A stretch of 64,000 nucleotides of DNA from UBA961 sp049426725 (GCA_049426725.1 JBMSYN010000008.1:47521-111520); one strand, 5' to 3'. Positions 32,986-42,476 are shown, counted from the stretch's first letter. Translations and numbers: made by a program. The notes: generated from the sequence alone by a model not told the origin.

Positions 32986-34035
32986 TCAGATTTTCAGTGT
33001 GAAAGAGATGCTGGTTCCCTCTCCGGGCATACTTTCCACAACTGGCGTTGTCTGATGAGCTTCAAGAATATGCTTAACGATTGCAAGCCCCAATCCTGTT
33101 CCCCCGACTGCGCGAGACCGATCTTTGTCCACTCTGTAAAATCGCTCAAATATTCGGTCTTTATGTTCCTCTGCAATGCCTATCCCGGTATCTTTCACAG
33201 ATATCTTCACCAGTGAGGTATTCATGTTCATCTCAACTGTGACACTCCCACCCGGTTTATTGTATTTCATGGCATTTTCAACAAGATTCGTAAGTGCTTG
33301 TGACAATCGTTCCTTATCACCATAAACAGATACTTCATCTTGCTCAAATGCTGTTTTTAGTTCAACTTTATACTGTTGCGCCTGAAATTCAAGAGAGTGC
33401 AAGACATCTTGAATCATTTCAACGATATTAAAATATCGATAACTCATTCTCATTTCACCGGACTCAATTTTTGATATGTCTATCAAATCAGACAAGAGCA
33501 AATTGAGTCTGACGGCATTTGCATGAGATCGTTCAACAAATTTTCTACTTACAGCGGGATCATCCAGCGCGCCATCAAGCAATGTTTCCAAATATCCTTG
33601 AATAGAAAAAATCGGTGTTCTCAATTCATGAGAAACATTCCCAAGGAATTGACTACGGACTTGCTCAAGTTTCTTCAGTTCTGAAATGTCTTTTGATGAC
33701 TTTTCTGCCAGCCCATTGAATGCTTCAGACAATTCTTTCAATTCATACGATGATATCTTCGAAGTGTCAACTCTCGCAGTGGATATTCCTCCCACAAAAC
33801 TATTCATGGCTTGCAACACATCATGCAATGGTTTTATAATTCCTGAATGAATTGTTATTCGAATAAGTGTCCATACCACAAGGTTCACTGCAATCCAGTT
33901 AATGAATATCACGAGTATATGCACATGAATTCCCATGATATTCAACAATATTCCGACGATGATGAATGCTATGGAAATAAGTATGAATGCTGATTTTCGC
34001 AGTGATTGTTCTATGGGACCTTTCAACTTAAACAT
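32986..34035 (-). CDS. Sensor histidine kinase (PhoR-like)
   Basis: Membrane histidine kinase of 349 residues. Two hydrophobic segments (about 15-35 and 38-60) are separated by almost no loop, so there is no periplasmic sensor domain. A HAMP-like linker follows, then the phosphoacceptor His136 in GNVSHELRTPIF, the N box LTNLVENAMKYN, the G1 box VKDTGIGIAEEH, the F box and the G2 box GGTGLGLAIV. Its 5' end is 12 bp from mutY, so they may be co-transcribed. No response regulator is adjacent; the PhoB-like regulator at 48694 is a plausible partner by family only. Confidence 0.9.
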   Translation of the reverse strand: MFKLKGPIEQSLRKSAFILISIAFIIVGILLNIMGIHVHILVIFINWIAVNLVVWTLIRITIHSGIIKPLHDVLQAMNSFVGGISTARVDTSKISSYELKELSEAFNGLAEKSSKDISELKKLEQVRSQFLGNVSHELRTPIFSIQGYLETLLDGALDDPAVSRKFVERSHANAVRLNLLLSDLIDISKIESGEMRMSYRYFNIVEMIQDVLHSLEFQAQQYKVELKTAFEQDEVSVYGDKERLSQALTNLVENAMKYNKPGGSVTVEMNMNTSLVKISVKDTGIGIAEEHKDRIFERFYRVDKDRSRAVGGTGLGLAIVKHILEAHQTTPVVESMPGEGTSISFTLKI

Positions 34036-34046
34036 GTGTACATCTA

Positions 34047-34940
34047 TTATGTTGCTATTGAAACAATTTGTGAACGATTATCATATTCGATCAATTGATC
34101 TTTCACCAAGCCTGTTAAGATTATTTGATCGAACCAAGCAATGTCTTCATGATTGATGTCATCTTCAATGATTGCTCGAAGTAGCTTTGTTTTATCTGCT
34201 GAAAAAAATTCACTATTTCTGAGATATTCTACTGTTTTGCCACGCCAGATTCGATTTGGCACTTCTCTGTGAGCTGGTTCTTTTTTCTGCTTTTTCTTTG
34301 TACTTACTTGTACTTTGTATGCAGATTTGCAATGTATATTCAATGGGCATTCAGAACACATTGCCTGAGATGCTTTGCACCATTTTGCACCGATATCCAT
34401 CAGTGCCTGATGCCAAGCAGATGAATGACCTTTAGGATATGCATACTCTGCAAAGGATGCAATCACATTTTTCTTTGCATCTGCAGGATCACTGAATCCA
34501 AGAATTCGAGCATAAATTCTATGAATGTTCACATCAATGACAGGTATGTCTTTTCCATAAGCGAAAGACAAAATTGCCGATGCAGTATATGGTCCGATTC
34601 CAGGTAAATCGATAAGTGCATCATAATTATCAGGAATGATTCCATCATGGTTTGTCATCACCACTTTGGCACAATCTCTCAAACGCAATGCACGATTATT
34701 ATATCCCAAACCTTGCCAAGCCACAATGATTTCTTGATTTGAAGCATTCGCCAAATTCACTATGCCAGGAAATTGTTGAATGAATACCGGAAATCGCTCT
34801 GCAATTCGAGTAGTTTGTGTTTGCTGAAGCATATACTCTGAAATGAGTACATGATATGGTTCTGGAGCATGATATCTCCAAGGAAACTTTCTTGCTTCAA
34901 GTGCAAACCATTTTAAGATTTCATCATGTGCTTCAATCAT
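34047..34940 (-). CDS. mutY: A/G-specific adenine glycosylase
   Basis: Base-excision repair glycosylase removing A opposite 8-oxoG. The catalytic glutamate lies in ISEYMLQQTQT, the helix-hairpin-helix in LIDLPGIGPYTASAI, and the catalytic aspartate in VIDVNIHRIYAR. The [4Fe-4S] ligands are C-x6-C-x2-C-x5-C in CKASQAMCSECPLNIHC. At 297 residues it is shorter than the E. coli enzyme (about 350), with a reduced C-terminal 8-oxoG-recognition (NUDIX-like) region. The start at 34940 is chosen because the T-tract of the upstream terminator lies at 34950-34957. Confidence 0.92.
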   Translation of the reverse strand: MIEAHDEILKWFALEARKFPWRYHAPEPYHVLISEYMLQQTQTTRIAERFPVFIQQFPGIVNLANASNQEIIVAWQGLGYNNRALRLRDCAKVVMTNHDGIIPDNYDALIDLPGIGPYTASAILSFAYGKDIPVIDVNIHRIYARILGFSDPADAKKNVIASFAEYAYPKGHSSAWHQALMDIGAKWCKASQAMCSECPLNIHCKSAYKVQVSTKKKQKKEPAHREVPNRIWRGKTVEYLRNSEFFSADKTKLLRAIIEDDINHEDIAWFDQIILTGLVKDQLIEYDNRSQIVSIAT

Positions 34941-34949
34941 CTTGACTTC

Positions 34950-34987
34950 AAAAAACAAAGGCACTTCGTGAAATGACGAAGTGCCTT
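34950..34987 (-). terminator. Intrinsic terminator after lipoprotein gene
   Basis: A 12-bp perfect stem (AAGGCACTTCGT/ACGAAGTGCCTT) with a 6-nt loop, followed on the minus strand by a GTTTTTTG tract. It ends the lipoprotein transcript just before mutY. Confidence 0.85.
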
Positions 34988-35006
34988 ATGCATTGTTCAA
35001 ATTTCA

Positions 35007-36062
35007 TCACATCATGCGGAATGTACTAATGCTCTTCTCAAATACGGGCTTATAAACATCCTGTTTTGGAATGAAATAATTCATTGTCACTCGGAACATC
35101 TTATCACCTTTGATTGCGAAATAAACGCGGCTTTGCACATTTCCACCAAAGGAATAATTCATGTAATACGCCTCTACGCCACCCAAAGTGGTTTTAGAAG
35201 CACTTGCCACACCATAAGCTTTTTTATTGTCTTCAACGATTTTTGCAAGATTCTTTTGTTTTGATGCATCAATTACATCAACCTGGATTGTACAATCAAG
35301 ACGATCACCTTGGAAGCTAACAGAATATATCGTTCCGGAATTTTGAGTGCGAACACCATTGAAATTATCAGGAATTGAAATGGCAAAGCCTGTTCCATTC
35401 ACGATTCTACTTGTTGGTGATGGTGGTGCTGCTTCTGCATTTTGAATCAATGTATCTTGTTTCTTTACTATCGGATTGGAAGCGGGTATAAAGTTCTTTG
35501 CGATATTGTCAAATGTTGGTTTATAGAATGAATATGAATCAGTGAATGCACTAAATTCAAGTACAGTGGCATAAGCGGTATCTTTTACCACGATATATTT
35601 CTCACCTTCATATAAACCATCTGCAAGATTATATCTATAACGCAAACGATATGCAGGTAGCCCTGCGATTGTGGTTCTTCTTTTTTCGGTATAAAGAGAA
35701 TCATTGATCATGTCAGTCATATTGTCGAGAACGACGGAATCGAGAATTCTTCCACGCAAAGGCTGAAGAAACACAGCAATTTGAGCGGCTGAATTATTTA
35801 CTTCGCCCGGCATTGCATATACCTTTCTGAATGCATCGCTTGCATCCTTGCCTGGAAATGCCATGAATCTTCTACCGGACTCTTTTTGAATCTCTTTCCA
35901 ATTTTGGGGGTATTGTACTTTGAATGAGGTTGTTGGATCCACATATTCTTTGAGTGCGCCCAAAGGTTCGGGTCCTTTCGATTTTTCACCGCATCCCAAT
36001 AGAAAAAAGGAGACTACGATTAATGTAAGTCCGTGGACTGAAAAGAGTTTGATAATATTCAT
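35007..36062 (-). CDS. Lipoprotein with two PsbP/DUF1795-like domains
   Basis: A 351-residue lipoprotein: the signal peptide ends in a lipobox, FFLLGCGEKS, with Cys24 as the lipidated residue. Two repeats of a PsbP/Mog1-like fold can be inferred. The first opens TTSFKVQYPQNWKEIQKES near residue 45 and the second opens GTGFAISIPDNFNGV near 222; both end in a segment like YSFYKPTFDNIAKNF or DVYKPVFEKSISTF. A proline/serine-rich linker joins them. Function is unknown. It has its own promoter-like element and terminator, so it is probably monocistronic. Confidence 0.75.
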   Translation of the reverse strand: MNIIKLFSVHGLTLIVVSFFLLGCGEKSKGPEPLGALKEYVDPTTSFKVQYPQNWKEIQKESGRRFMAFPGKDASDAFRKVYAMPGEVNNSAAQIAVFLQPLRGRILDSVVLDNMTDMINDSLYTEKRRTTIAGLPAYRLRYRYNLADGLYEGEKYIVVKDTAYATVLEFSAFTDSYSFYKPTFDNIAKNFIPASNPIVKKQDTLIQNAEAAPPSPTSRIVNGTGFAISIPDNFNGVRTQNSGTIYSVSFQGDRLDCTIQVDVIDASKQKNLAKIVEDNKKAYGVASASKTTLGGVEAYYMNYSFGGNVQSRVYFAIKGDKMFRVTMNYFIPKQDVYKPVFEKSISTFRMM

Positions 36063-36114
36063 GATCGAAGGTTCTCCAGAACATACTTTTGTTTATAAGA
36101 AAACTTGGCACCGA

Positions 36115-36144
36115 CAAAGATAGAAAACTCCAATGAGAATTCAA
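36115..36144 (-). promoter_or_regulatory. Promoter: TTG-N19-TATCTTTG
   Basis: Minus-strand TATCTTTG at 36122-36115 with TTG 19 nt upstream (36144-36142). It lies 53 bp before the lipoprotein start, in the gap after the isocitrate dehydrogenase gene. Spacing and sequence fit the Bacteroidota -33/-7 form. Confidence 0.5.
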
Positions 36145-36177
36145 TTTCAGGAAATCTTTACATTGATTTCCTGGCAA

Positions 36178-37566
36178 TCATTCTCCCTGAGCTTTTGAAA
36201 ACAGCATATTATCTCCTTCTTTGTGAAGGATCTCAACATGCATCCATGGATATTCTTTGGGGAAAGCAGTTAGCATGGCAATGACATCTTCATGTTGCAC
36301 AGGCTTTTCTGCATAAAAACGACAACGAAAATGATCCACCATCAAAATGTCCGGCGCATTACCGGGATAAATCTTTGTGCCACGATTGGAAATCATCGCC
36401 AATTTGAATGATCCTATTGTTTCAGGCAAAGCGGGGATTCCTCCGTTTTTGGATCTTACGAAAACATCAATCCCATGAATATTCCAATCTTGTTGCTCTT
36501 TGGTTAGAGGTTCGCGTGCTATGATGATTTTTGTAGGTGTTTCTTGTCCTGAAACAGAATCTTCAGGAGCAATTCTTGAGCAAATAGCATCTGTAAATTC
36601 CTGAGTTGTTGCCTTGCCACCCAAATCACCTGTTTTGATTCCTGCTTGCAATGTTTCTTGCAAAGCATTTTCTATTCTTTGCGCATAGCCATTCAAACCT
36701 AGATATCGAAGCATTTGCAAACCTGAAAGCAAAATTGCAGTAGGATTTGCAAGACCTTTCCCTGCTATATCCGGTGCGGAGCCATGAACTGCTTCAAAAA
36801 CTGCTGAATCTTGTCCGATATTTCCACCCGGTGCAACACCGAGTCCACCAACAAGTCCTGCACACAAATCACTTGCGATATCACCAAACAAATTTGGCAA
36901 AAGCAATACATCAAACTGTTCAGGTTTGGTCACCAATTGCATGCATAGATTGTCTATCAAAATATCATCATGCTGAATATGCGGATAATCAGTTGCAACC
37001 TCTTCGAAGGAGCGAAGGAATAATCCATCTGTGATTTTTTGAATATTGGCTTTATGTACACAAGTCACTCGCTTACGACCACTAAGATTAGCCATTTCAA
37101 AGGCATATCTGGCAGCATTGCGAGAACCTGATCTTGTAATCAATCGAAGACATTGCGCAACTTCAGGAGTTTGCATGTGTTCGATTCCACCATAGGTGTC
37201 TTCAAGATTTTCACGCACGATGATCAAGTCGACATTATCGAAACGAGTTTTGATTCCGGGCAAGGATTTTGAAGGACGAACATTTGCAAATAAATCGAGT
37301 GATTTACGAATGGTCACATTGATGCTCTTGTGTCCACCACCGATCGGGGTTGTAGTTGGTGCCTTCAATGCAACTTTATTTCTGATGATTGAATCGAGAG
37401 TTTCTTGAGGAATACCATTCCCATATTTTTCGATGCAATACAAACCGGCATCGGCTTCTTCCCATGTGATTGGCACATTTGCGGCAGAAAAAATCGTTTG
37501 TACCGCATGGGAAATTTCTGGACCAATCCCATCGCCTTTTATTAATGTTACTGTTTGCTTATTCAT
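36178..37566 (-). CDS. Isocitrate dehydrogenase (Rickettsia-type, C-terminally extended)
   Basis: Beta-decarboxylating dehydrogenase converting isocitrate to 2-oxoglutarate. Typical segments: LIKGDGIGPE, LFANVRPSKSLPG, IIVRENLEDTYGGIEH, ITRSGSRNAARYAFEMA, VHKANIQKITDG and LLLPNLFGDIASDL. Cofactor loop: VHGSAPDIAGKGLANPTA has Asp-Ile where E. coli NADP-IDH has Lys-Tyr, which favours NAD+. The 462-residue length exceeds the 330-residue short form because of a C-terminal domain of about 130 residues, as in the Rickettsia-type group. The start at 37566 begins the Rossmann strand directly. Isopropylmalate-type activity is less likely. Confidence 0.87.
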   Translation of the reverse strand: MNKQTVTLIKGDGIGPEISHAVQTIFSAANVPITWEEADAGLYCIEKYGNGIPQETLDSIIRNKVALKAPTTTPIGGGHKSINVTIRKSLDLFANVRPSKSLPGIKTRFDNVDLIIVRENLEDTYGGIEHMQTPEVAQCLRLITRSGSRNAARYAFEMANLSGRKRVTCVHKANIQKITDGLFLRSFEEVATDYPHIQHDDILIDNLCMQLVTKPEQFDVLLLPNLFGDIASDLCAGLVGGLGVAPGGNIGQDSAVFEAVHGSAPDIAGKGLANPTAILLSGLQMLRYLGLNGYAQRIENALQETLQAGIKTGDLGGKATTQEFTDAICSRIAPEDSVSGQETPTKIIIAREPLTKEQQDWNIHGIDVFVRSKNGGIPALPETIGSFKLAMISNRGTKIYPGNAPDILMVDHFRCRFYAEKPVQHEDVIAMLTAFPKEYPWMHVEILHKEGDNMLFSKAQGE

Positions 37567-37593
37567 GATATATCTATTGTAAAATTGAAACAT

Positions 37594-37926
37594 TCAAGGT
37601 GTTACGCTTGTCGGAGCTTTCGGATTGGGGATCATTCCTAATCTTTGTTTGGCTAATTCTGTGATTCGTGGAGCAGATTGCATGTCTAGAACTTTTGATT
37701 TCAATTGTTGATTCACGGATATCAGTGAATCACGAGTCTTTTCCAATGCTCTCACTTCATTCAGCATTTTGTTCACACGCATTACATTCTTGATATAAAC
37801 CGCTGTTCCGCCCGCTCCCAAAATGAGAATTGCCAGCAATGAAATTCTATTGAGAAATTTTCTTGCCTTGCTCACACTTTGAGCTTCTTTTGGCGCTTGC
37901 GTTTTATGTTGTTGACTTATTGACAT
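37594..37926 (-). CDS. FtsL/DivIC-like septum protein
   Basis: A 110-residue single-pass membrane protein: a basic cytoplasmic N-terminus, a transmembrane helix at about residues 29-47 (ISLLAILILGAGGTAVYI), then a heptad-rich coiled coil (VRALEKTRDSLISVNQQLKS) and a final LAKQRLGMIPNP. That last motif is typical of FtsL/DivIC proteins of the divisome. Its ATG overlaps the ddl stop (TGATG), placing it with a peptidoglycan gene, which fits a cell-division role. It runs into the isocitrate dehydrogenase gene after 27 bp. Confidence 0.72.
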   Translation of the reverse strand: MSISQQHKTQAPKEAQSVSKARKFLNRISLLAILILGAGGTAVYIKNVMRVNKMLNEVRALEKTRDSLISVNQQLKSKVLDMQSAPRITELAKQRLGMIPNPKAPTSVTP

Positions 37927-38939
37927 CAAGAAAATGCAATGATGCGTTCACAAAGTTCGGGAAATTCAATCCCATGTTCTTTAGCAGCCATTGGCACCAA
38001 ACTGGTTGAACTGAATCCTGGTATTGTATTTACTTCAAGACAATATGGTACTTGCTCTTCATCTAGTCTGAAATCAACGCGACTATACGCTGTGCAACCC
38101 AAAACTTTATGTGCAGAAATCGCAAGATTTTGTACAAATTCAGTGACATCTTCACTCAATTCGGCAGGGCAATGATAGGAAGTTTCACCTTTGGTGTATT
38201 TATGTTTATAATCATAAAATCCACCTTCTGGAACAATCTCTATGATTGGCAAAGCTTCATCACCAAGCACTGCAACAGTTAATTCTCTTCCTTCGATATA
38301 CAATTCAATCAAAATGACATCCGCATAGTTTCCTGCTTCTATGAGTGCCGCACGAAGTGAGTCTATATCAGGTCTGTGGAGAATTGACATACCAACCGTT
38401 GAACCCTGATTATTCGGCTTGATCACAAGCGAACCAGGTAAATCAGTGATGATTTCCTGCAAAAGATCATTGTCTTCAAAATCTCCTTTGCTCTTAATCG
38501 CAATAGCCCAAGGCGGAGTCATGATATTCATTGCGGACATCATCATCTTGGAAGCAACTTTGTCCATCGCCAAAGCGCTTGCCAATACTTTGCTGCCGGT
38601 ATATCGTATTCCCCTTGCTTCAAGCATTGCTTGAAATACTCCATCTTCACCATTTGTCCCATGTATGAGCAAAAAGGCAATGTCGATACCATCAAATGCC
38701 GGTGACATCACACATTCAAGCAAACGCTGTTTTGGTAAAGATAGAATTTCCTGAGTCGGAAGAATCGAGGGGTCGATTGTGATTTGTTCTTTGTTTCGAA
38801 TGCAATCTGAACCAAAAGCAGGATCAATGATGGTTATGGAATGTCCGAGCGACTCCAATGCATTTGTGGCAGCCAAACCGCCAACAAGCGAAACATTTCT
38901 CTCGGGTGAAATCCCACCGCAAACTACTGCTATGTTCAT
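37926..38939 (-). CDS. ddl: D-alanine--D-alanine ligase
   Basis: ATP-grasp ligase forming the D-Ala-D-Ala dipeptide for peptidoglycan. It begins MNIAVVCGGISPERNVSLVG (CGGxSxER motif), continues LLIHGTNGEDGVFQAMLEAR, LVIKPNNQGSTVGMS (ATP-binding Lys) and ends with YSRVDFRLDEEQVPYCLEVN and TIPGFSSTSLVP, where metal ligands lie. The HG[T]NGEDG loop has Thr in place of the more common Pro/Arg forms. The 337-residue length is normal. It is coupled with the FtsL-like gene downstream. Confidence 0.95.
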   Translation of the reverse strand: MNIAVVCGGISPERNVSLVGGLAATNALESLGHSITIIDPAFGSDCIRNKEQITIDPSILPTQEILSLPKQRLLECVMSPAFDGIDIAFLLIHGTNGEDGVFQAMLEARGIRYTGSKVLASALAMDKVASKMMMSAMNIMTPPWAIAIKSKGDFEDNDLLQEIITDLPGSLVIKPNNQGSTVGMSILHRPDIDSLRAALIEAGNYADVILIELYIEGRELTVAVLGDEALPIIEIVPEGGFYDYKHKYTKGETSYHCPAELSEDVTEFVQNLAISAHKVLGCTAYSRVDFRLDEEQVPYCLEVNTIPGFSSTSLVPMAAKEHGIEFPELCERIIAFS

Positions 38940-38970
38940 GAAAGAATCCGTTATCTGTAGAAACTATATG

Positions 38971-39174
38971 TCATTGTTCCAACTTTGCAAAAATCTTTTT
39001 GCGCAATGCATGCAAGCCAAGCACAGCAATCATCATGCAGCAACCAGCAATGATGAAGAGTATATCGCCTTGTAGGAAATACCCCGAGAAAAAAGCCAAA
39101 CCGGCTGTGAAATTACTAATCTGCAAAACAAGAATCGCCTTCTTTATCTTGCCGATGAGAGCATCATTACTCAT
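38971..39174 (-). CDS. Small two-helix membrane protein, unknown
   Basis: A 67-residue protein with two predicted transmembrane helices (about 12-32 and 37-56) and a basic C-terminus (RKKIFAKLEQ). I recognise no family. It lies 31 bp upstream of ddl on the same strand, so it could be the first gene of that unit; a TATTTTTG element lies 36 bp upstream. The start at 39174 is chosen from several in-frame ATGs because it gives a compact protein. Confidence 0.5.
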   Translation of the reverse strand: MSNDALIGKIKKAILVLQISNFTAGLAFFSGYFLQGDILFIIAGCCMMIAVLGLHALRKKIFAKLEQ

Positions 39175-39209
39175 AGTGATATTTAGTGGTGTATTGGGTG
39201 ACAAGACTA

Positions 39210-39217
39210 CAAAAATA
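39210..39217 (-). promoter_or_regulatory. Bacteroidota-type -7 element (TATTTTTG)
   Basis: Minus-strand TAnnTTTG match 36 bp before the small membrane protein gene and the ddl unit. No clear -33 partner. Confidence 0.35.
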
Positions 39218-39318
39218 TCAAAAAGTCATGATTTTTCAGGGGTTTTCCTTGATTAAACCACACTTGCAAATTGCCAAGTCATTATGTCTTCAACTACCCA
39301 TATAAGCTAAATGAGCCG

Positions 39319-39326
39319 TATATTTG
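39319..39326 (+). promoter_or_regulatory. Bacteroidota-type -7 element (TATATTTG) before pheT
   Basis: TAnnTTTG match 59 bp upstream of the pheT start, in the 210-bp divergent gap. A small TTCCT/AGGAA hairpin and a T7 run lie between it and the ATG. No clear -33 partner. Confidence 0.4.
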
Positions 39327-39384
39327 CATGTTCCTGACAAGGAATTAATTGAATTCTGAATTGTAAAACTTTTTTTCATGCTCA

Positions 39385-41841
39385 ATGATTGCTTCCGTTA
39401 ATTGGTTAAAAGAATGCTATCCATTCAAAAAAGGTATTGCCGAAGTGGCTGATGGTCTTACCATGCTCGGCATCGAAGTAGAAGCAATACGCGAGGATTC
39501 TGCCAAGTTCAAAGGCTTTGTAACCGGTAAAGTAGTGAATAAGGAAGCGCATCCAAATGCTGATTCATTATCGGTTTGTACCGTAAACACGGGCAAGGAA
39601 GAAGTCATAATTATATGCGGTGCCCCGAATGTGCAAGCCGGTCAAACCGTGATTGTAGCTGAATCCGGTGCAATCATTCCGAATGGTGGATTTACCATTG
39701 GCAAAAGAAAACTTCGCGGCATTGAGTCCAATGGAATGATATGCAGCAAGCATGAATTGAATCTCGGCGAAGATGATGGCGGAATTTGGGTATTGCCTGA
39801 TGATACTCCAATAGGCATGGCTTTGGCGAATGTTCTTGGAATGGACGACATATTCCTCGAAATCGGCATTACGCCAAATAGAGCAGATTGCCTAAGCCAT
39901 ATGGGTCTGGCAAGAGAAATTGCATGCTTTGAAGAGAATATTCATAGATTCAAGACACCCGGCATTGAAGAAGCAGAAAAAACGTATACATCTCATCGCG
40001 CTGAAGGCAATCCAACAATCAAGATTCAAGATGCGGATCTGTGTCATCGCTATGCGGGATTGACATTGAAGGGTATCAAAAATGGAGAATCTCCTGAGTG
40101 GCTTCAAAGAAGATTGGAATCAATCGGACTTCGTCCCAAAAACATCATTGTCGATGTCAGCAATTATGTAATGTTCGAAACCGGTCAACCTCTTCACACC
40201 TTCGATGCAGATCTGATTGCAGGAAATGCGATCATCGTGAAAAGAGCAGCAGATATTAAATCTTATGAAACTCTTGATGGAAAGTCTCGCACATTAGCTC
40301 AAGACATGCTCTTGATTTGTGATGCCGAAAAACCAATTGCCATTGCCGGCGTAATGGGGGGAAAAAACAGTGAAATATCCGATCAAACCACTTCAGTTTT
40401 TATTGAGTCGGCATATTTTCAACCTTCATCCATTCGCAAAACAGCAAAAACACTCGGGATCTCCAGTGATGCGGCATATCGTTTCGAACGTGGTGTTGAC
40501 ATAAATATGATTCCTCATGCTGCAAAAAGGGCAGCGCAAATGATTGTGGATTTGGCAGGTGGTTATATCTCCGATGAATTGATCGATGAATATCCGAACA
40601 AGCATGAAGATACAACCATTACTATTGATTTGATGCGTGCATCAGCATTACTTGGAATGGAAGTTAATCAAACGAAAGCAAGGAAAAATTTAGAAGCGAT
40701 TGGATGCAAAATCATCAATGAAAAAGACCATACACTTGAAGTCATTGCTCCAAGCTGGCGTATCGACATTCATGAAGAAATTGATTTGATTGAAGAATTG
40801 GCTCGAACGATTGGCTATGACAATCTGCCAACAAATGAAGATGTACGTTTTCCGGGAAATGCATCAGTCAATCCAAGTCTCTCGCAACATGCACTGCGCA
40901 ACAGCATACGCAGACAACTCACTTCCATGGGTTTGCAAGAAATCGTCACAAATTCCTTGATGAATACAGAAGTCGCAAAATATTACTCAAATAATCCGGT
41001 CACCTTGCTCAATCCTCTCAGTGAAGATTATGCAGCAATGCGTCCATCACTCATTCCCGCTTCACTCGAAGTGATTGCAAGAAATTGGAATGCAGGGCAA
41101 AAAAACATTGCGATCTTCGACATTGGCAGAGTATTCCATAAAGACTCAACAGTGCAAGATTCAATTGCCTCACTTGACGGATACAGAGAGCGTGAACATG
41201 CAGTCATCATGCTTGCAGGTGCTATAACCGAACAACACTGGAAAAGCAAATCAAGAGAATATGATTTTTATGATGCAAAAGGTTTAGTGGAAGCAATACT
41301 GAAATTTGCGAGAGTTGAGCAATATTCAACAACCACAAATATTCCTGAAGACTTTGCATCAGAATTGGTCATGAGTCAAAATGCATTAACCTTCGTGAGT
41401 CATCATGAAAAATTCTCGATTGCAACTGTAGGGCAATTGCTCCCGACATATTGCGAAAAGTTCGATTGCATGATGCCTGTTTATGCAATTATCATAGACT
41501 TGACATCTCTCTATGCGCTCAAAAGATATGACCCGGCTTATAAGCCCATCAGCATATACCCCGCGGTTCAACGCGATCTTGTGTTTATCATTGATGCATC
41601 AATCACTGCAAAAGAAATCATGGAAACCGCAAAGAAAAAGTCAGGTAATTTCTTGATTGATCTGACTGTCTTTGATATTTTCAAAGGCTCTTCAATCGGA
41701 GAAGGTAAAATGTCGATTGGTTTGAGATGTACATTTCAGTCACATCAAAAAACTTTGACCGATGATGAAATCAATGTAGATATTTCAAGGATCATCGATG
41801 CCGTCTCAACAAAGCATCATGCAAAATTGAGAGACATGTGA
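39385..41841 (+). CDS. pheT: Phenylalanyl-tRNA synthetase beta subunit
   Basis: Beta subunit of the alpha2-beta2 synthetase. It opens MIASVNWLKECYPF, continues with the tRNA-binding EMAP-like domain (NKEAHPNADSLSVCTVNTG), the B3/4 editing domain (MFETGQPLHTFDAD, MGGKNSEISDQTTSVFIESA), the B5 domain, the catalytic-like core (LLNPLSEDYAAMRPSLIP) and a C-terminal FDX-ACB anticodon-binding domain (YPAVQRDLVFIID). The 818-residue length is normal. pheS is not adjacent. Its TGA overlaps the ATG of the next gene. Confidence 0.97.
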   Translation: MIASVNWLKECYPFKKGIAEVADGLTMLGIEVEAIREDSAKFKGFVTGKVVNKEAHPNADSLSVCTVNTGKEEVIIICGAPNVQAGQTVIVAESGAIIPNGGFTIGKRKLRGIESNGMICSKHELNLGEDDGGIWVLPDDTPIGMALANVLGMDDIFLEIGITPNRADCLSHMGLAREIACFEENIHRFKTPGIEEAEKTYTSHRAEGNPTIKIQDADLCHRYAGLTLKGIKNGESPEWLQRRLESIGLRPKNIIVDVSNYVMFETGQPLHTFDADLIAGNAIIVKRAADIKSYETLDGKSRTLAQDMLLICDAEKPIAIAGVMGGKNSEISDQTTSVFIESAYFQPSSIRKTAKTLGISSDAAYRFERGVDINMIPHAAKRAAQMIVDLAGGYISDELIDEYPNKHEDTTITIDLMRASALLGMEVNQTKARKNLEAIGCKIINEKDHTLEVIAPSWRIDIHEEIDLIEELARTIGYDNLPTNEDVRFPGNASVNPSLSQHALRNSIRRQLTSMGLQEIVTNSLMNTEVAKYYSNNPVTLLNPLSEDYAAMRPSLIPASLEVIARNWNAGQKNIAIFDIGRVFHKDSTVQDSIASLDGYREREHAVIMLAGAITEQHWKSKSREYDFYDAKGLVEAILKFARVEQYSTTTNIPEDFASELVMSQNALTFVSHHEKFSIATVGQLLPTYCEKFDCMMPVYAIIIDLTSLYALKRYDPAYKPISIYPAVQRDLVFIIDASITAKEIMETAKKKSGNFLIDLTVFDIFKGSSIGEGKMSIGLRCTFQSHQKTLTDDEINVDISRIIDAVSTKHHAKLRDM

Positions 41842-42449
41842 TGGATATCAATTCGCTCATCTCCACACTAAAAGAACAAGTGCCCCAATCGGGATCGCAG
41901 GGCATATTGACTTTCGATGAAGATATTCTTACCAAACTGTCCATTGAAGATGCGAAGTCAATTCTTGCTCATGTAGGCACCACGCATCTGATGCAATTGC
42001 CTAAAAAAGAAGTACTCTTTTTTGAATGGCTCAAAGAGAATCATCCTCTTGTCTGGAATGATTTATGGGGTAATGATCACGAACATCTCTATGTTGTTGG
42101 AATTGAGTTTTTTCCGCTTATGTTAGATCCTGTCCGAGGCTTTCCGATTTGTGATCTCTTGACTTTGGAAAATTATTTCTTTGTACCGGATCATTTGATT
42201 GGTGATGAAATTCCGTTTTATCTTGAAGCGGTGAAAGAACGATATCTGAAACAAGAAACTGTGACGGTAGCACAATTGCTTGTTTTGGAAATTAGCATGG
42301 CTCCCATTGATGCATGGAGATTTTCCTATCATCATCGCATCGAAATGGATCGAGTATTGAAGGCAATTCAAGATCTCAAAGAAGAAGGCATGCTTCTTCA
42401 TTTGGGAAAAGCAGAAGATCTGGCAGACTTTATTTCTTTTGAATACTAA
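41841..42449 (+). CDS. Unknown protein coupled to pheT
   Basis: A 202-residue soluble protein that I do not recognise. It starts MDINSLISTLKEQVPQSGSQ and has an aromatic-rich middle (FFEWLKENHPLVWNDLWGN, VVGIEFFPLMLDP) and an amphipathic C-terminus (MDRVLKAIQDLKEEG). No signal peptide or catalytic motif is seen. Its ATG overlaps the pheT stop (TGATG; a GTG one codon earlier is also possible), and a response regulator gene follows after 27 bp. Confidence 0.58.
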   Translation: MDINSLISTLKEQVPQSGSQGILTFDEDILTKLSIEDAKSILAHVGTTHLMQLPKKEVLFFEWLKENHPLVWNDLWGNDHEHLYVVGIEFFPLMLDPVRGFPICDLLTLENYFFVPDHLIGDEIPFYLEAVKERYLKQETVTVAQLLVLEISMAPIDAWRFSYHHRIEMDRVLKAIQDLKEEGMLLHLGKAEDLADFISFEY

Positions 42450-42476
42450 TCAGAATATTCTTTCAGGATCTGATCA

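Noticed and set aside
39327..39384. T-box or attenuator leader before pheT
   Set aside because: There is a small TTCCT/AGGAA hairpin and a T7 run, but no T-box core motif and no leader peptide with Phe codons.
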